This document shows, piece after piece, positions 37,458-48,200 of a DNA stretch of 64,000 nucleotides. The translations under genes and the position numbers were made by a program. Under the pieces are notes generated by a model. That model was not told the origin of the DNA and ran no database searches. It saw only the letters and a program-made list of their open reading frames with translations. Location of the stretch: the NCBI GenBank assembly GCA_044230205.1, contig JBGARN010000006.1, positions 4,785 to 68,784 of the forward strand, in the 5' to 3' direction. The stretch's first letter is position 1. The number at the start of each line of letters is the position of its first letter. This DNA is from JAEUTH01 sp044230205 (lineage in GTDB: Bacteria; Bacteroidota; Bacteroidia; AKYH767-A; OLB10).

Positions 37458-37465
37458 CAAATTTA
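37458..37465 (-). promoter_or_regulatory. -7 element of osmC
   Basis: Minus strand TAAATTTG exactly fits TAnnTTTG, 44 bases upstream of the osmC start. No good -33 is apparent. Confidence 0.45.
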
Positions 37466-37479
37466 GAACAATAATTGCA

Positions 37480-37514
37480 TTTGAATGTTTTATTCACTTC
37501 AAAAATTAACTTTG
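37480..37514 (+). promoter_or_regulatory. pdxA promoter
   Basis: TTTG (37480-37483) and TAACTTTG (37507-37514) fit the Bacteroidota -33/-7 elements with a slightly long 23-base spacer. Transcription would begin near 37520, leaving an 80-base leader that contains a 13-codon ORF (37532-37573) before pdxA. Confidence 0.5.
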
Positions 37515-37600
37515 CAACCCTTTAAAACTTTATGCCCCAAAAGAAGATTGATTTAAAGCTGATGAACAAGTAATACCGGCATAGTAAGAATAAATTTAGC

Positions 37601-38665
37601 ATGAGTCAGGATAAGGAAGGACAATTAAAAGTTGGAATAAGCATAGGCGATACGAATGGAATCGGACTTGAGGTGATCATGAAAACATTCAGCGACCACC
37701 GTATGCTCCAGGTATGCACACCTGTTATATATGGTTCAGCAAAAACTGTTTCATTTCATCGTAAAGCTTTAAATCTTCCCGACTTTAATTACAACACCAT
37801 AAAAAGCAACAGCGATATTATACTCAGGAAAATAAACCTGATCAATTGCTGGGACGAGGAAATAAAAAATGATTTTGGCATTCAAACTGAAACCGGGGGC
37901 AAGTATGCTTTTATTTCATTAAAAAATGCTGTGGCAGACTTAATGGCAAAAAAAGTTGATGTGCTTGTTACTGCTCCTATCAACAAAAAAAATATGCAGC
38001 AGGATGAATTCCGGTTTCCGGGTCATACCGAATACCTTGCTGCACAAGCTAAGACAGAAGGTTACAATATGATGCTGGTAAGCCAAAGTATGCGGGTTGC
38101 TTTTGTTACGGGCCACACGCCACTTAAAAGTGTTGCATCACAGCTTTCGAAAGAAAAAATACTTGATAAACTTAAAGTGATGAATGCATCACTGATAAAG
38201 GATTTTGGAATACGTAAACCGAAGATAGCCATACTTGGATTAAATCCTCATGCCGGAGATAGCGGGTTGATTGGCCAGGAAGAATTAGAAATTATAGTTC
38301 CTGCAATTAATGAAGCAAAGAACGGTAACCTGCTGGTAAATGGTCCATACAGCGCTGATGGATTTTTCGGATCAGGGCAGTATAAAAAATTTGATGCTGT
38401 TCTTTGTATGTATCACGATCAGGGGTTGATTCCCTTTAAATCAATTTCATTTAACAGTGGAGTTAATTTTACTGCAGGACTGCCATTCGTTCGAACATCC
38501 CCTGACCACGGCACCGGTTATGATATAGCAGGCAAAGGCATAGCCAGTGAAGATTCATTCCGCGAGGCAATATACCTGGCTCTTGATATTTATAATAAAC
38601 GCCAGGAATTTGAAACAATTACTGCTAATCCGCTTGCCTTCAGTAAAAAAAGTGGCGACCGTTGA
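37601..38665 (+). CDS. pdxA: 4-hydroxythreonine-4-phosphate dehydrogenase
   Basis: A 354-residue NAD-dependent enzyme of pyridoxal-5'-phosphate synthesis (DXP-dependent route). Recognisable motifs: GISIGDTNGIGLEV at the N terminus, VTAPINKKN, PGHTEYLA (metal-ligand His), LGLNPHAGDSG, MYHDQGLIPFKS (metal-ligand His) and RTSPDHGTGYDIAGKG (metal-ligand His). All three zinc or magnesium ligand histidines are present. The length is slightly above E. coli PdxA (329), as in other Bacteroidota. DUF3109 follows 62 bases downstream. Confidence 0.96.
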   Translation: MSQDKEGQLKVGISIGDTNGIGLEVIMKTFSDHRMLQVCTPVIYGSAKTVSFHRKALNLPDFNYNTIKSNSDIILRKINLINCWDEEIKNDFGIQTETGGKYAFISLKNAVADLMAKKVDVLVTAPINKKNMQQDEFRFPGHTEYLAAQAKTEGYNMMLVSQSMRVAFVTGHTPLKSVASQLSKEKILDKLKVMNASLIKDFGIRKPKIAILGLNPHAGDSGLIGQEELEIIVPAINEAKNGNLLVNGPYSADGFFGSGQYKKFDAVLCMYHDQGLIPFKSISFNSGVNFTAGLPFVRTSPDHGTGYDIAGKGIASEDSFREAIYLALDIYNKRQEFETITANPLAFSKKSGDR

Positions 38666-38727
38666 TTATACATTATCTCCAATTCTGAATCATTTAATAC
38701 TCACTGTAATACTTACTACCCTCGAAT

Positions 38728-39321
38728 ATGATTGCCATTCAAAATACTGTTGTATCGCGTGATGTTATTGATAAACAATTTGTGTGCGATCTTGAAAAAT
38801 GCAAAGGCGCTTGTTGTATTGCAGGCGTAAGCGGTGCCCCATTGAGCGAAGATGAGCTTCCTGTTATTGATCGTGTTTTCGATAAAATTGAGCCTTACCT
38901 TACTGAGCGCGGAAAAGCAGCTATTGAAAAACAAGGTCGCTACATAATAGATGGCGATGGCGAATATGTAACACCGCTTATTAATGAAGTGGAAGAATGT
39001 GCTTATACCATTTATGACGACAAAGGAATTGCCGGCTGCAGTTTTGAAAAAGCATTTCATGAAGGCAAAATCAACTGGCGCAAACCAATTTCATGTCACC
39101 TATACCCTATACGTATTACAAAGTATAAAGACTATGATGCGGTTAATTACGAAAAATGGAGTGTTTGCAAAGCTGCATGTAAGTTAGGTGATTCTTTACA
39201 GGTGCCGGTTTATAAGTTTCTTAAAGATTCTCTTATTCGTAAATATGGTAATGAATGGTATCTTGAATTGTGTAAAGTAGCCGAACAACTCAACAGTAAA
39301 ACAACTACATCAAAAATCTGA
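38728..39321 (+). CDS. DUF3109 cysteine-rich protein
   Basis: A 197-residue cytoplasmic protein with a cysteine pattern typical of DUF3109/YkgJ-related proteins: CDLEKCKGACCIAG (residues 15-28), EECAY, GCSFEKAF, ISCHLYPIRI and WSVCKAACKLG. The Cys clusters probably bind iron-sulfur or zinc. Function is unknown; proteins of this kind occur throughout Bacteroidota. It follows pdxA on the same strand and converges with the next T9SS gene at a 16-base gap. Confidence 0.9.
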   Translation: MIAIQNTVVSRDVIDKQFVCDLEKCKGACCIAGVSGAPLSEDELPVIDRVFDKIEPYLTERGKAAIEKQGRYIIDGDGEYVTPLINEVEECAYTIYDDKGIAGCSFEKAFHEGKINWRKPISCHLYPIRITKYKDYDAVNYEKWSVCKAACKLGDSLQVPVYKFLKDSLIRKYGNEWYLELCKVAEQLNSKTTTSKI

Positions 39322-39337
39322 GTTTACACTTTTGCTT

Positions 39338-42300
39338 TTATTCAACAATAAATTTACGGGCAAAGGATTCGGAGCCTGTCTTTAAAACAAGTAAATAGCA
39401 ATTGCGGGCAAGTTGAATTTCTTTAACATTCAACCTGATGAGGTGCTGATCTTCTGACTCATAATTTTTGCTAAAAACCAATTGACCATTAAGATTGTAA
39501 ATTTTTAATTCTACAGGTTCTTTAACAGGTTCATTAATGTCTACATTAAGGTATTCACTTGCAGGCTGAGGAAAAATGTTCACCTCTGCAAGGTTATTAA
39601 GTTTTGATTTAATAACTATTACCGGAGAAACATGTTTATTGCCATTTATATCTACCTGGTTAAGTTTATAATAATAGGTGTTGGAATTTAACCTGGTATC
39701 ATTGAAAGAATAGTTATGATAAACTGACATGACTGTAGAAGCCGGAACAAAACCAATTTTTTCAAATAGAATGGCATCAATTGAGCGATATACTTCAAAG
39801 CCGCTGTTGTTAATCTCATTACTTGTTATCCACTTTAATTGATTCACATCACTTTTATTTTCGCCAGTAAATGAAATAAGCGAAACAGGTAATGGTGTAT
39901 TTACACTTCCTGTAATTTCGAAATTATCAATTGCGGCACCAGCAGCAACGGCTGATCCATCCGATTTAAATCTTACCCTGAATGCTACATTGCTGTTGCC
40001 GGCCAGTGATGAAATATTGTACTGGCAAAGCAAAAAGCTGCTTTGCGTATTATTGAAATAAGCCTGCCCGATTGGAAATGCTGTTGTTGCTGCCGCATTG
40101 GCAAAATCGTACCATCCTGCAGAAGTTGTTGTAGCCAGAGGCAACCACGTATCGCCTTTATCTAACGTGTACTCTACACGCATACCGTCATAGCCAATTT
40201 CAAATGAATTTTTACGGTACAGTTTCAATGTATATGCTCCTGCAGCCGAAAGATTAAAATTTGGTGTCATCAGGCGCGAATCCGTATTGTCTGCATAGTT
40301 ACCTGTTAAACCGGTAACCCAGGCATTACTGCCGCTAAAAACTCCATTCTTTCCTGCTGTTGCTGAATTACCTCTTTGCCAGCTTGTGCCTGAAAAATTA
40401 TCAGCCCCAAAATCCAGCGGATTTACGTCAAAGCTTCCACCATCTGCTGGTGTATAAGGTGTGCCGCGGTTAGGCAAAATCTGAATGTAATTGGAGCGAA
40501 CTTTTTGTAAATTACCATTTATAGTAAGCGTTACTGTATATAAACCTGCCGCTGAATAATTTTTGGTTGGGTTTTGCAATGTTGATGAAGTACCATCACC
40601 GAAATCCCAATACCATGAATTGGCGCGGTAGGAAGCATCAATAAACTTTATAGGCTTATTGTTATAAGCAATTACTTTGTCGGAAGTAAAATCAGGAGAT
40701 GAGGACATAAAAGCATCTGTAGTATAGTTGCCTCTTCCATGTGTTATAGCCATAATTAAACTATCGGAATTTCTGAATTGCAGCATATCTACTCGTACAT
40801 TAGCAAGCCCTGTATTTGATGGCCCCCATAAAGTTGTACCTCCGCTAAGTATATCAGTTGACCAAACCCCCAATTCAGTAGCTAACATAGCTTGCTGGTT
40901 ATTAACCGGACTGAACATGGCCCACCTTACAGGCATATCTGGTAAATTGCCTTCAACACTTGTCCAGGTTGAACCACCATTAGTAGTTTCCCAAACACTA
41001 TTAACTCCATAACTGCTGTAAGTGGCCAGTAAATGATTATCGTTACCTTTTTCAACTGCAATACACGAAACTGATGTTGCAGGCATTGCAGCTACCCTGA
41101 TATTGGTTGCTGTTGGCGTAGTGGTGTGTGCATTGTCAACCCGAACCACATACCCGTTATTCAAGCCAAAGAATACCCGGTTGGAAGTATTCGGTGAAAC
41201 CGAAATGTGAGTCACTTTACCTGTGCCGAAGGCAGCCACTGCCACTGCAGTTAAGGTAGCTGATACAGGAGCATTATTCATTACATAATAATCGCCATTG
41301 GCATGGCACGCATACAGGTTATTGTTTGCATCATCGTAATCGGTTGGGTTTACAAAGCTTCCAGTATTATTAGAAGTTATGCCAGCAAAACTTACACCCG
41401 AATTAACTGAACGGTAATAGTTATTATAAACATACGATGAGAATTGGTATTGGGGCTGGTCCTGGTCAATGTGACAGAAACATCCATCACCACCGGTTAC
41501 TTCAACTGAATTGCCAATAGCTGCACTATTGGTTTGATTAGTGCCGTTATCCTGTGCACCGCTCATCATCTGGTTGTTATGATATCCCGGATTTAAAGCC
41601 CCTGCATAAAATTGAGTGACATTATAATTGTCGTTTTTCGAAATAATGTTTGGTGTTACTGAATTACCGTTAGTGCTCATCCATACTCCACCATCATTTC
41701 CAAAATATACCACATTAGAATTCCCGGGTTCATACAAAACAACATGCTGATCAGCGTGCACCTCCTGGTAGCCGAATCCGCCATACCAGTGCGAAATCTG
41801 AGTCCAGCTTGTTCCGCCATTAGTAGATTTAAACAAGTCAACACCACCCACTATCAAAGTGTTTGCATTATTAGGATCAACTGCCATCGATAAATCATAC
41901 CATGCTTGTCCCCTGGTAAAGTCATTGCCAATGCCACCATCTGCATCTACCGGCAGGGCGCAGGCGGTCCAATTCGCTCCGGCATCAGTAGTTTTATAAA
42001 TTCCTTTAATGGCATAAGCACCATTTTCACACAGCGCATATACCACGTTAGCATTAGAAGGTGCACAGGCTAGTTTAATCCGCTGAAGATCTGTGGTAGG
42101 AAATCCATTTGCACCGGTATTGCATTTTACCCATGAGCCTGTATTTCCGGTTGCAGATTTATAAACTCCATCAGTAGAAAATAATAAGCCTGCACCACAG
42201 TATATTGTTCCATTGGCTGCTATTTCAACATCGCCCATACTGTTAGTAGCGGCACCATTTCCACTACCTAATACCTGAGACCAGGTACTGCCACCATTTT

Positions 42301-43030
42301 GACTCCTTCTTAATCCGGTAGAGGTTGCCGCATAGATATCGCCATTTGAAGCAACGGCCAGCCGTTGGGTATAGTAAAAATTTGAATTATTGGTTGAAGC
42401 CAATTGTGACCATGTGGCACCTCCATCGGTACTTTTCCAGATTCCAAGTCCACGTATAGCGTCAGCGTTATAAACACCTTCACCCGTTCCGAAATACATC
42501 ACCTGTGTATTGGCCGGATTATAAACAATGCTTGTAACCGCCAGGTTCCCCATCAGATCATTAACCGGCATCCAGTTAGGAGAAGCAGCAGTTATATCAG
42601 TAGTTTTCCATAAGCCACCGCCAACGCTTCCGGCCCACACTGTTTTTTTTGTCGGATCATTCGGATCAACCATAATGGCCCGGGTACGGCCGCCAACGTT
42701 ATTAGGTCCGCGCTCGCGCCATGTTATTCCGGTTATTGCTCCTGAGGTTTTATTGGCATGGCTTGCGGCAAGTTGTTGAGCGTATGCGAATGCCCTGATT
42801 AATCTTTCACGTGGCACATCGTTGGTTGCAGGGTCTTTGGTTAATTCAAATTCCTGTTGCCACGCCAAATCCATCCGGTCTTTTTTAGGTATACCTGATT
42901 CTTCTTCCTCTTCTTTCTCCCTTTCAGTATTTACAGACAATTTGTTTGCCTTACGAAATAGTTCGTAATGTCCTGACAGGAGTATAATAAAGAGAAAACC
43001 TGAAAATAAGGTTAGATACTTACTATTCAT
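39338..43030 (-). CDS. T9SS cargo with BNR/sortilin-type repeats and PKD domain
   Basis: A 1,230-residue secreted protein. After a signal segment (residues 5-22) and a charged EREKEEEEES stretch, residues 90-780 contain many Asp-box/BNR repeats (S-x-D-x-G-x-T-W: STDGGATWSQL, SQNGGSTWSQV, TTDAGANWTAC, STNGGTSWTQ, TTNGGSTWTSV), which should form one or two beta-propellers like sortilin/VPS10 or glycosyl hydrolase 33/74 folds. A PKD domain (near 790-860, WYWDFGDGTSS) and a beta-sandwich follow, then the T9SS domain (IFPQPASEYLNVDI ... ARKFIVE). No catalytic residues are evident. It is probably a cell-surface binding protein. Confidence 0.9.
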   Translation of the reverse strand: MNSKYLTLFSGFLFIILLSGHYELFRKANKLSVNTEREKEEEEESGIPKKDRMDLAWQQEFELTKDPATNDVPRERLIRAFAYAQQLAASHANKTSGAITGITWRERGPNNVGGRTRAIMVDPNDPTKKTVWAGSVGGGLWKTTDITAASPNWMPVNDLMGNLAVTSIVYNPANTQVMYFGTGEGVYNADAIRGLGIWKSTDGGATWSQLASTNNSNFYYTQRLAVASNGDIYAATSTGLRRSQNGGSTWSQVLGSGNGAATNSMGDVEIAANGTIYCGAGLLFSTDGVYKSATGNTGSWVKCNTGANGFPTTDLQRIKLACAPSNANVVYALCENGAYAIKGIYKTTDAGANWTACALPVDADGGIGNDFTRGQAWYDLSMAVDPNNANTLIVGGVDLFKSTNGGTSWTQISHWYGGFGYQEVHADQHVVLYEPGNSNVVYFGNDGGVWMSTNGNSVTPNIISKNDNYNVTQFYAGALNPGYHNNQMMSGAQDNGTNQTNSAAIGNSVEVTGGDGCFCHIDQDQPQYQFSSYVYNNYYRSVNSGVSFAGITSNNTGSFVNPTDYDDANNNLYACHANGDYYVMNNAPVSATLTAVAVAAFGTGKVTHISVSPNTSNRVFFGLNNGYVVRVDNAHTTTPTATNIRVAAMPATSVSCIAVEKGNDNHLLATYSSYGVNSVWETTNGGSTWTSVEGNLPDMPVRWAMFSPVNNQQAMLATELGVWSTDILSGGTTLWGPSNTGLANVRVDMLQFRNSDSLIMAITHGRGNYTTDAFMSSSPDFTSDKVIAYNNKPIKFIDASYRANSWYWDFGDGTSSTLQNPTKNYSAAGLYTVTLTINGNLQKVRSNYIQILPNRGTPYTPADGGSFDVNPLDFGADNFSGTSWQRGNSATAGKNGVFSGSNAWVTGLTGNYADNTDSRLMTPNFNLSAAGAYTLKLYRKNSFEIGYDGMRVEYTLDKGDTWLPLATTTSAGWYDFANAAATTAFPIGQAYFNNTQSSFLLCQYNISSLAGNSNVAFRVRFKSDGSAVAAGAAIDNFEITGSVNTPLPVSLISFTGENKSDVNQLKWITSNEINNSGFEVYRSIDAILFEKIGFVPASTVMSVYHNYSFNDTRLNSNTYYYKLNQVDINGNKHVSPVIVIKSKLNNLAEVNIFPQPASEYLNVDINEPVKEPVELKIYNLNGQLVFSKNYESEDQHLIRLNVKEIQLARNCYLLVLKTGSESFARKFIVE

Positions 43031-43168
43031 TTAAAATGCGGGTAGGGGATTAATCTGATAACAATATATTATTTATTCAGATTTAATAATTTAGTATGGC
43101 ATGAAGGGCCTGAAATATTGGGTAAAAACACCAATTATGAAAGTTAAAATACACAAGCAAAGCACTAT

Positions 43169-43774
43169 TTAATGCTTAAGATCTTTCCAGGGTTTGCGTA
43201 ACCAGCCGAGAGGTTTTTTACCTGTGCCAACCAGGTAACTATTGCCTGTGTTTGTTAGTTGATAAGTTGCTCGCGATTGCCACGAAATGTTTTGTTGCAC
43301 TACCTCAATGTAATCACTATTCACTTTGCTGATTATGCAAACATGACCATACCCTCCATCAAATACCAGCAAGTCATTTACTTCCGGTTTTACATTGCCC
43401 CCGTTATCATATTGAAAAAGATTGCGCCTCTTGTTCAAGCCGCCATGCTCTACTTCTTTATCAAAAAAACTTTTTGCATGTCCGCTTCCATCGGGCATTT
43501 TATGATGTAAGTAATCGTAATAGTAACGCTTTACAAATTCAACGCACTGCCATTTCTTGCCATAATAATAACCATCGGTGCTGTAATGCTTTCCATAACT
43601 TTTTGAATATTCAAGTCCGTTATAATGAACAGCAATACCGTTGAATTCGTCAATAGTATCTCCCACATTACGATTAAGAAATTTATGATAAATAAATGCA
43701 CCGAGAGCAACAATAAACAGAACAACACTTGTTCTTCTGATCATTTTGAAAATTGTGTTTCCGGGCTTTAACAT
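43169..43774 (-). CDS. CHAP-domain amidase/peptidase
   Basis: A 201-residue protein with an N-terminal membrane segment (SVVLFIVALGAFIYHKFL) and a CHAP domain that hydrolyses peptidoglycan cross-bridges, glutathionylspermidine or related amides. The catalytic Cys is in KKWQCVEFVKRYY, the His in GGYGHVCIISKV, and an acidic or Asn residue is expected in VQQNISW. The length is compact for the family. It is anchored to the inner membrane or periplasmic. It is divergent to the following T9SS gene and unlinked to other wall genes. The substrate is uncertain. Confidence 0.88.
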   Translation of the reverse strand: MLKPGNTIFKMIRRTSVVLFIVALGAFIYHKFLNRNVGDTIDEFNGIAVHYNGLEYSKSYGKHYSTDGYYYGKKWQCVEFVKRYYYDYLHHKMPDGSGHAKSFFDKEVEHGGLNKRRNLFQYDNGGNVKPEVNDLLVFDGGYGHVCIISKVNSDYIEVVQQNISWQSRATYQLTNTGNSYLVGTGKKPLGWLRKPWKDLKH

Positions 43775-43825
43775 AGTTTACATTTTGACAGGTAGAATGA
43801 ATGCATTAGGTTTGTTTTTATTTTA

Positions 43826-45235
43826 ATGCAAAACGCAATGATTAAACAAAACGTATTTACAACACTTACACTTCTTACAATATTTTTAATTTCAATTACA
43901 GCGAAGGCACAAAACTGTTTTGAAATTCGCAGCATACTGGTTGATGCCTGCGGATCGCCCGAAGGTGAAAATGAAATGGTGCGCTTTGATGTGGGCAATG
44001 CACCGCTTGCACTTGCCGACCTTAGTATTACCTGGCCATCCAATTCTTTCAATGGTATATGCCGCGATAGTATAACTGCGTTAAAGGTGGACACCTTAAA
44101 CAGCGGCATAGTGGGTTGCGGCCTATTGGTAGAACCTTTGAATGATACGCTTCCGGCTAATGCAAAAGTATTGCTGGTTACCAGCACCGACTTCAGCACT
44201 ACCTTTAATTCGTTTGCTAACCTTAACGATACACTGATTATTATTTTTCAATGTGCCGGTAATATAGCCGGTCATTTTGCCAACAACAGTTCATCACCGG
44301 GGCTGCGCACTTTGATAATGAGTTTTGCAAATCCTGCAGGATGCATTGACTCTGTAACTTACGACCGTACCTTGTTGGTTAACCAGGGCGGAGGCATAGG
44401 AGGCAGCAGCAGTTATAATGATGGCGCATTAGTTCAGTTTGATGATGCCGGAAATGCAACCTACCTCAACTATGGCTGCCAGGCTTTGGTTGCATCATTA
44501 AATGTTAATGCCGGCAGCGACCGAATTTTTTGCTCTGCTGCCACCATTCTTTTTTATGGTAATGTAACAGGCGACTACACTTCATTGCTTTGGTCGGGAG
44601 GAAGCGGTTCATTTAATCAGCCCGACAGCCTTGAAACAGGCTATGTAACCGTGCTTGGTGAAAGCGGGTGGAAACCATTTACCCTTACCGCAACGGGCCC
44701 ATGTGGCACTACCAGCACCGATACGCTCTATGTGTATTTTCCCATAAATAACCCCGATCCTATATTAAGTGCTGCAGGATTTACGCTTACCTGCTCTGTA
44801 CAGTCAACCAACTTTGGTTACTCGTGGCTGCTCAATGGAGCGCCTACTGTAGGTAATTCGTTTATTCTTAATGCGCCTTCAACTGGTTGCTACTCAGTAT
44901 TAGTTACTGATACCTTCGGGTGCAGTGTAGCGTCTGATACGGTGTGTATTATTAATGCGGGCTACAACGAAATTGAAAATGAGTGGAACACAGCTGTTCA
45001 GCCCAATCCTTCGCAGGGATTGCAGCATGTTGTAATTTCTTCGAAAACTCCCATCGGAAACCTTGAGCTGAGCCTGACTGAAATAACAGGCAGAATTATT
45101 TCCTCAGCCACCTATATGGTAAACGATAATACGTTTGAAACTGATTTGGATTTATCATTGCTGGCAAATGGCATTTACTTTTTAAAGGTGAAAAAAGGCA
45201 ACAGCAATTCTATAATTAAGGTTATAAAAAACTGA
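43826..45235 (+). CDS. T9SS cargo of unknown function
   Basis: A 469-residue secreted protein starting at ATG 43826; the signal peptide ends at ITAKAQ. The N-terminal domain (CFEIRSILVDACGSPEGENEMVRF, about residues 30-200) resembles the LTD/lamin-tail-like beta-sandwich at the start of many Bacteroidota secreted proteins. A PKD/Ig-like middle follows (about 220-350), then a T9SS sorting domain (VQPNPSQGLQHVVIS ... SIIKVIKN). Several Cys pairs are present. It converges with the next T9SS gene at a 5-base gap. Confidence 0.85.
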   Translation: MQNAMIKQNVFTTLTLLTIFLISITAKAQNCFEIRSILVDACGSPEGENEMVRFDVGNAPLALADLSITWPSNSFNGICRDSITALKVDTLNSGIVGCGLLVEPLNDTLPANAKVLLVTSTDFSTTFNSFANLNDTLIIIFQCAGNIAGHFANNSSSPGLRTLIMSFANPAGCIDSVTYDRTLLVNQGGGIGGSSSYNDGALVQFDDAGNATYLNYGCQALVASLNVNAGSDRIFCSAATILFYGNVTGDYTSLLWSGGSGSFNQPDSLETGYVTVLGESGWKPFTLTATGPCGTTSTDTLYVYFPINNPDPILSAAGFTLTCSVQSTNFGYSWLLNGAPTVGNSFILNAPSTGCYSVLVTDTFGCSVASDTVCIINAGYNEIENEWNTAVQPNPSQGLQHVVISSKTPIGNLELSLTEITGRIISSATYMVNDNTFETDLDLSLLANGIYFLKVKKGNSNSIIKVIKN

Positions 45236-45240
45236 GCCTT

Positions 45241-48200
45241 TTACCGCTGTATAACCAGCTTCTTGTTTGCTACTCCTGTTTCCGTTTGAAAGCGCAGCGT
45301 ATAAATTCCGTTTTCAAGATTACGTACATCGTGCGTTAGTTTGCTTTCGCCTGCATGGAAAGTTTTATCTGCAAGGTTAGCAATGCATCTTCCTTTTGTA
45401 TCATAAATTTTTAATGATGCTTTTTGTGGTGCGTGAAGTGTGAAGGTTATTTTTATTGTACCTGTTGCTGGATTAGGATAGATAACGCACCGGCCACTCT
45501 CAAGAGGGGAGTTTTCTATACCTACATTTAATACGTTATAACACGATGAGGTATCGGTGCAACTGTTTTGTGTTACAATTACAGCATACATGCCGTTTGT
45601 TGTTGGTGTATAGGATTGGTTAGTTGCTCCTGCAATTATTGTCGAATCGCAATACATCCATTGGTAAGTTGCAACAGTTGCATTGGCTATTAATGCAGGG
45701 GCTGCAAAAGTTACTGATGTATCCACATTTACGACTGACAAAATAATGGTCATCACCGAATCGCAGCCTGCCGCATTGGGAATGGTATCATGATACAACC
45801 CGCTGTTTGTCCATGTATAATTACCGCTTGGTGAAACATAGCTGCCGCATGATATTACATTAACAGATGATGTGGTATTATTTATTGCCAGGTTGATTGT
45901 AATTATTGAATCGCAGCCCGCTGCATTAGGAATGGTATCGTGATACAACCCGCTTATTGTCCAGGTGTAATTGCCACTTGGCGATGTGTAGCTGATGCTA
46001 TCGCAATAATTAATAGTTATTGAAGCTGTTGAATTGTTTATAGTAAGATTTACGGTTACAATACTATCCCCGCCATAAACATTTACAAGTATATCTGTAT
46101 AGGTGCCTGTTGCAGTCCATATTTGATTGCCGCTTGGTGAAGTATAACTGCTGCATGCTGAAGCTGAAATTGTAGCATACGTTGTTGGAAAAAGAATTTT
46201 AGTTGTTGCATTCTTGGTAAGCACGGGTGCATTGTAATCAAAATAAATTCCTGCATTGTTGATGATGTTGCTGCCTGCTGTGAGCGTTGCTATAGGTTTG
46301 ATTCGATACCGAACATAGCCATGACTCAGAGGTTCATTAATATTACTATCAGGAAGTAAAATAGTATCAAACTTAAATTCCATCTTGCCTTCTCCGGGAA
46401 GCCATTGAATATTTACAGGATGTGATGCATTTACAAATTCAATTGTACTCAATTCAAGCTTACTGGTATCAATAGGATTCAAAATTTTTGCATTAAAGCA
46501 GGTATCGTTTCCGGTGTTTTGAAAGCGTATAATGTATTCCAGAAAAGGCGGATTGGGAAACTGTGTAGTCAACAAAGAATCCTCATCAACCAATATATCA
46601 TTAGGATCAACAGCGCCTGTTACAAACACCTTCCACGAGCCCCAGTTATCGCCTTGAAAAGCATCGCCTGCAACAGGCTCTATTTTGCACAATGCATTTA
46701 ATTGTGTTCCATTAGGCACGCCAAGGTTTACATGTACGGTAACTGTTATATTGCCTGATTGAAAAGGAGCTAATGAAATGTTATTCCACACAATAGAATC
46801 TGTTGTAACCAATGCAGGACTAACTGATGATGATACATAAGTATAGTTGCTGTCGTTAAGGTAAAACACAACGGTTGCGTTTAAAACTGTTGTGCCCACA
46901 TTTTCATAATGCATGGTGTAGCTTGCATTAAAGCCTGAACGGAAAAGTGTTAATGGTGATATGGTAATGCGTAAATCATTTATAACACCTGCTGGTTGAA
47001 ATGCAAAATCGTTTAACGAATCAATTTGTTGCATGCCTGTGAAGTTGACACTATGCGAAACAGGTACTGCATTAAAATTATTTATTGCATCAGGTGCAAT
47101 CATAAAGTTGCCACTGTCTAAAACACTTACAGAATAAATTCCATTTTGTTCACTGAATGCAAATCTGCCTGTACTGCCTTCGGTAATTTTTTTGTTGTGC
47201 AAATACACTTCACCCGAGTCCTGCACATTGTTGCTGTTCATATCTAAAAAACACTTACCCGTTATAGTATTGAATTTATCAGTAAGTTTTACAATCCAGT
47301 AATCGTAACTGCCATTACAATTCTCTGTTTTATCGCCTGAAATATTTGAATTGGAGTATCCACCAAGAATATACCCCCCGTCAGCGGTTTGCTGAATAGA
47401 ACGAAGATGATCCCGGTCGCCACCCCCGATAGTATTCTGCCATTGTATGTTTCCTGATGCATCGGTTTTTACAACCCAGTAATCATAATCTCCATTATTG
47501 TTTTCCGTCTTATCACCTGAAATGTTTGAATATGAATATCCGCCAAGAATATATCCCCCGTCTGCAGTTTGCTGGATGGAATGGAGATAATCCAAACTGC
47601 TTCCCCCGATGGTATTCTGCCATTGTATGTTGCCCGTTGCATCGGTTTTTACTATCCAGTAATCTATTGATCCGTTGCTATTTTCCGTTTTATCGCCTGA
47701 AATGGGTGATGCAGACAATCCTCCAAGGATATATCCCCCATCAGTTGTCTGTTGGATAGCATAAAGCTGGTCACCACTATTTCCCCCAATGGTATTCTGC
47801 CATTGGATGTTGCCCGTTGCATCGGTTTTTACAATCCAGTAATCTCGACCGCCAATGCTATTTTCCGTTTTATCACCTGAAATGTTTGATTCGGAATAGC
47901 CACCTAAAATATAGCCCCCGTCAGTGGTTTGCCGAATAGAATAAAGATAGTCATCATCACTACCTCCAATGGTATTGTTCCATTGAATGCTACCGGCTGC
48001 ATCGACCTTTACAATCCAGTAATCATAATAACCAATTTTGTTTTCCGTTTTATCGCCTGAAATATTTGAAGAGGAATATCCTCCCATGATATATCCTCCA
48101 TCCACAGTTTGTTGAATTGATAAAAGCTTATCCGTACTGCTTCCACCGATGGTATTCTGCCATTGGATGTTTCCAAGTGAATCGGTTTTTACAATCCAGT

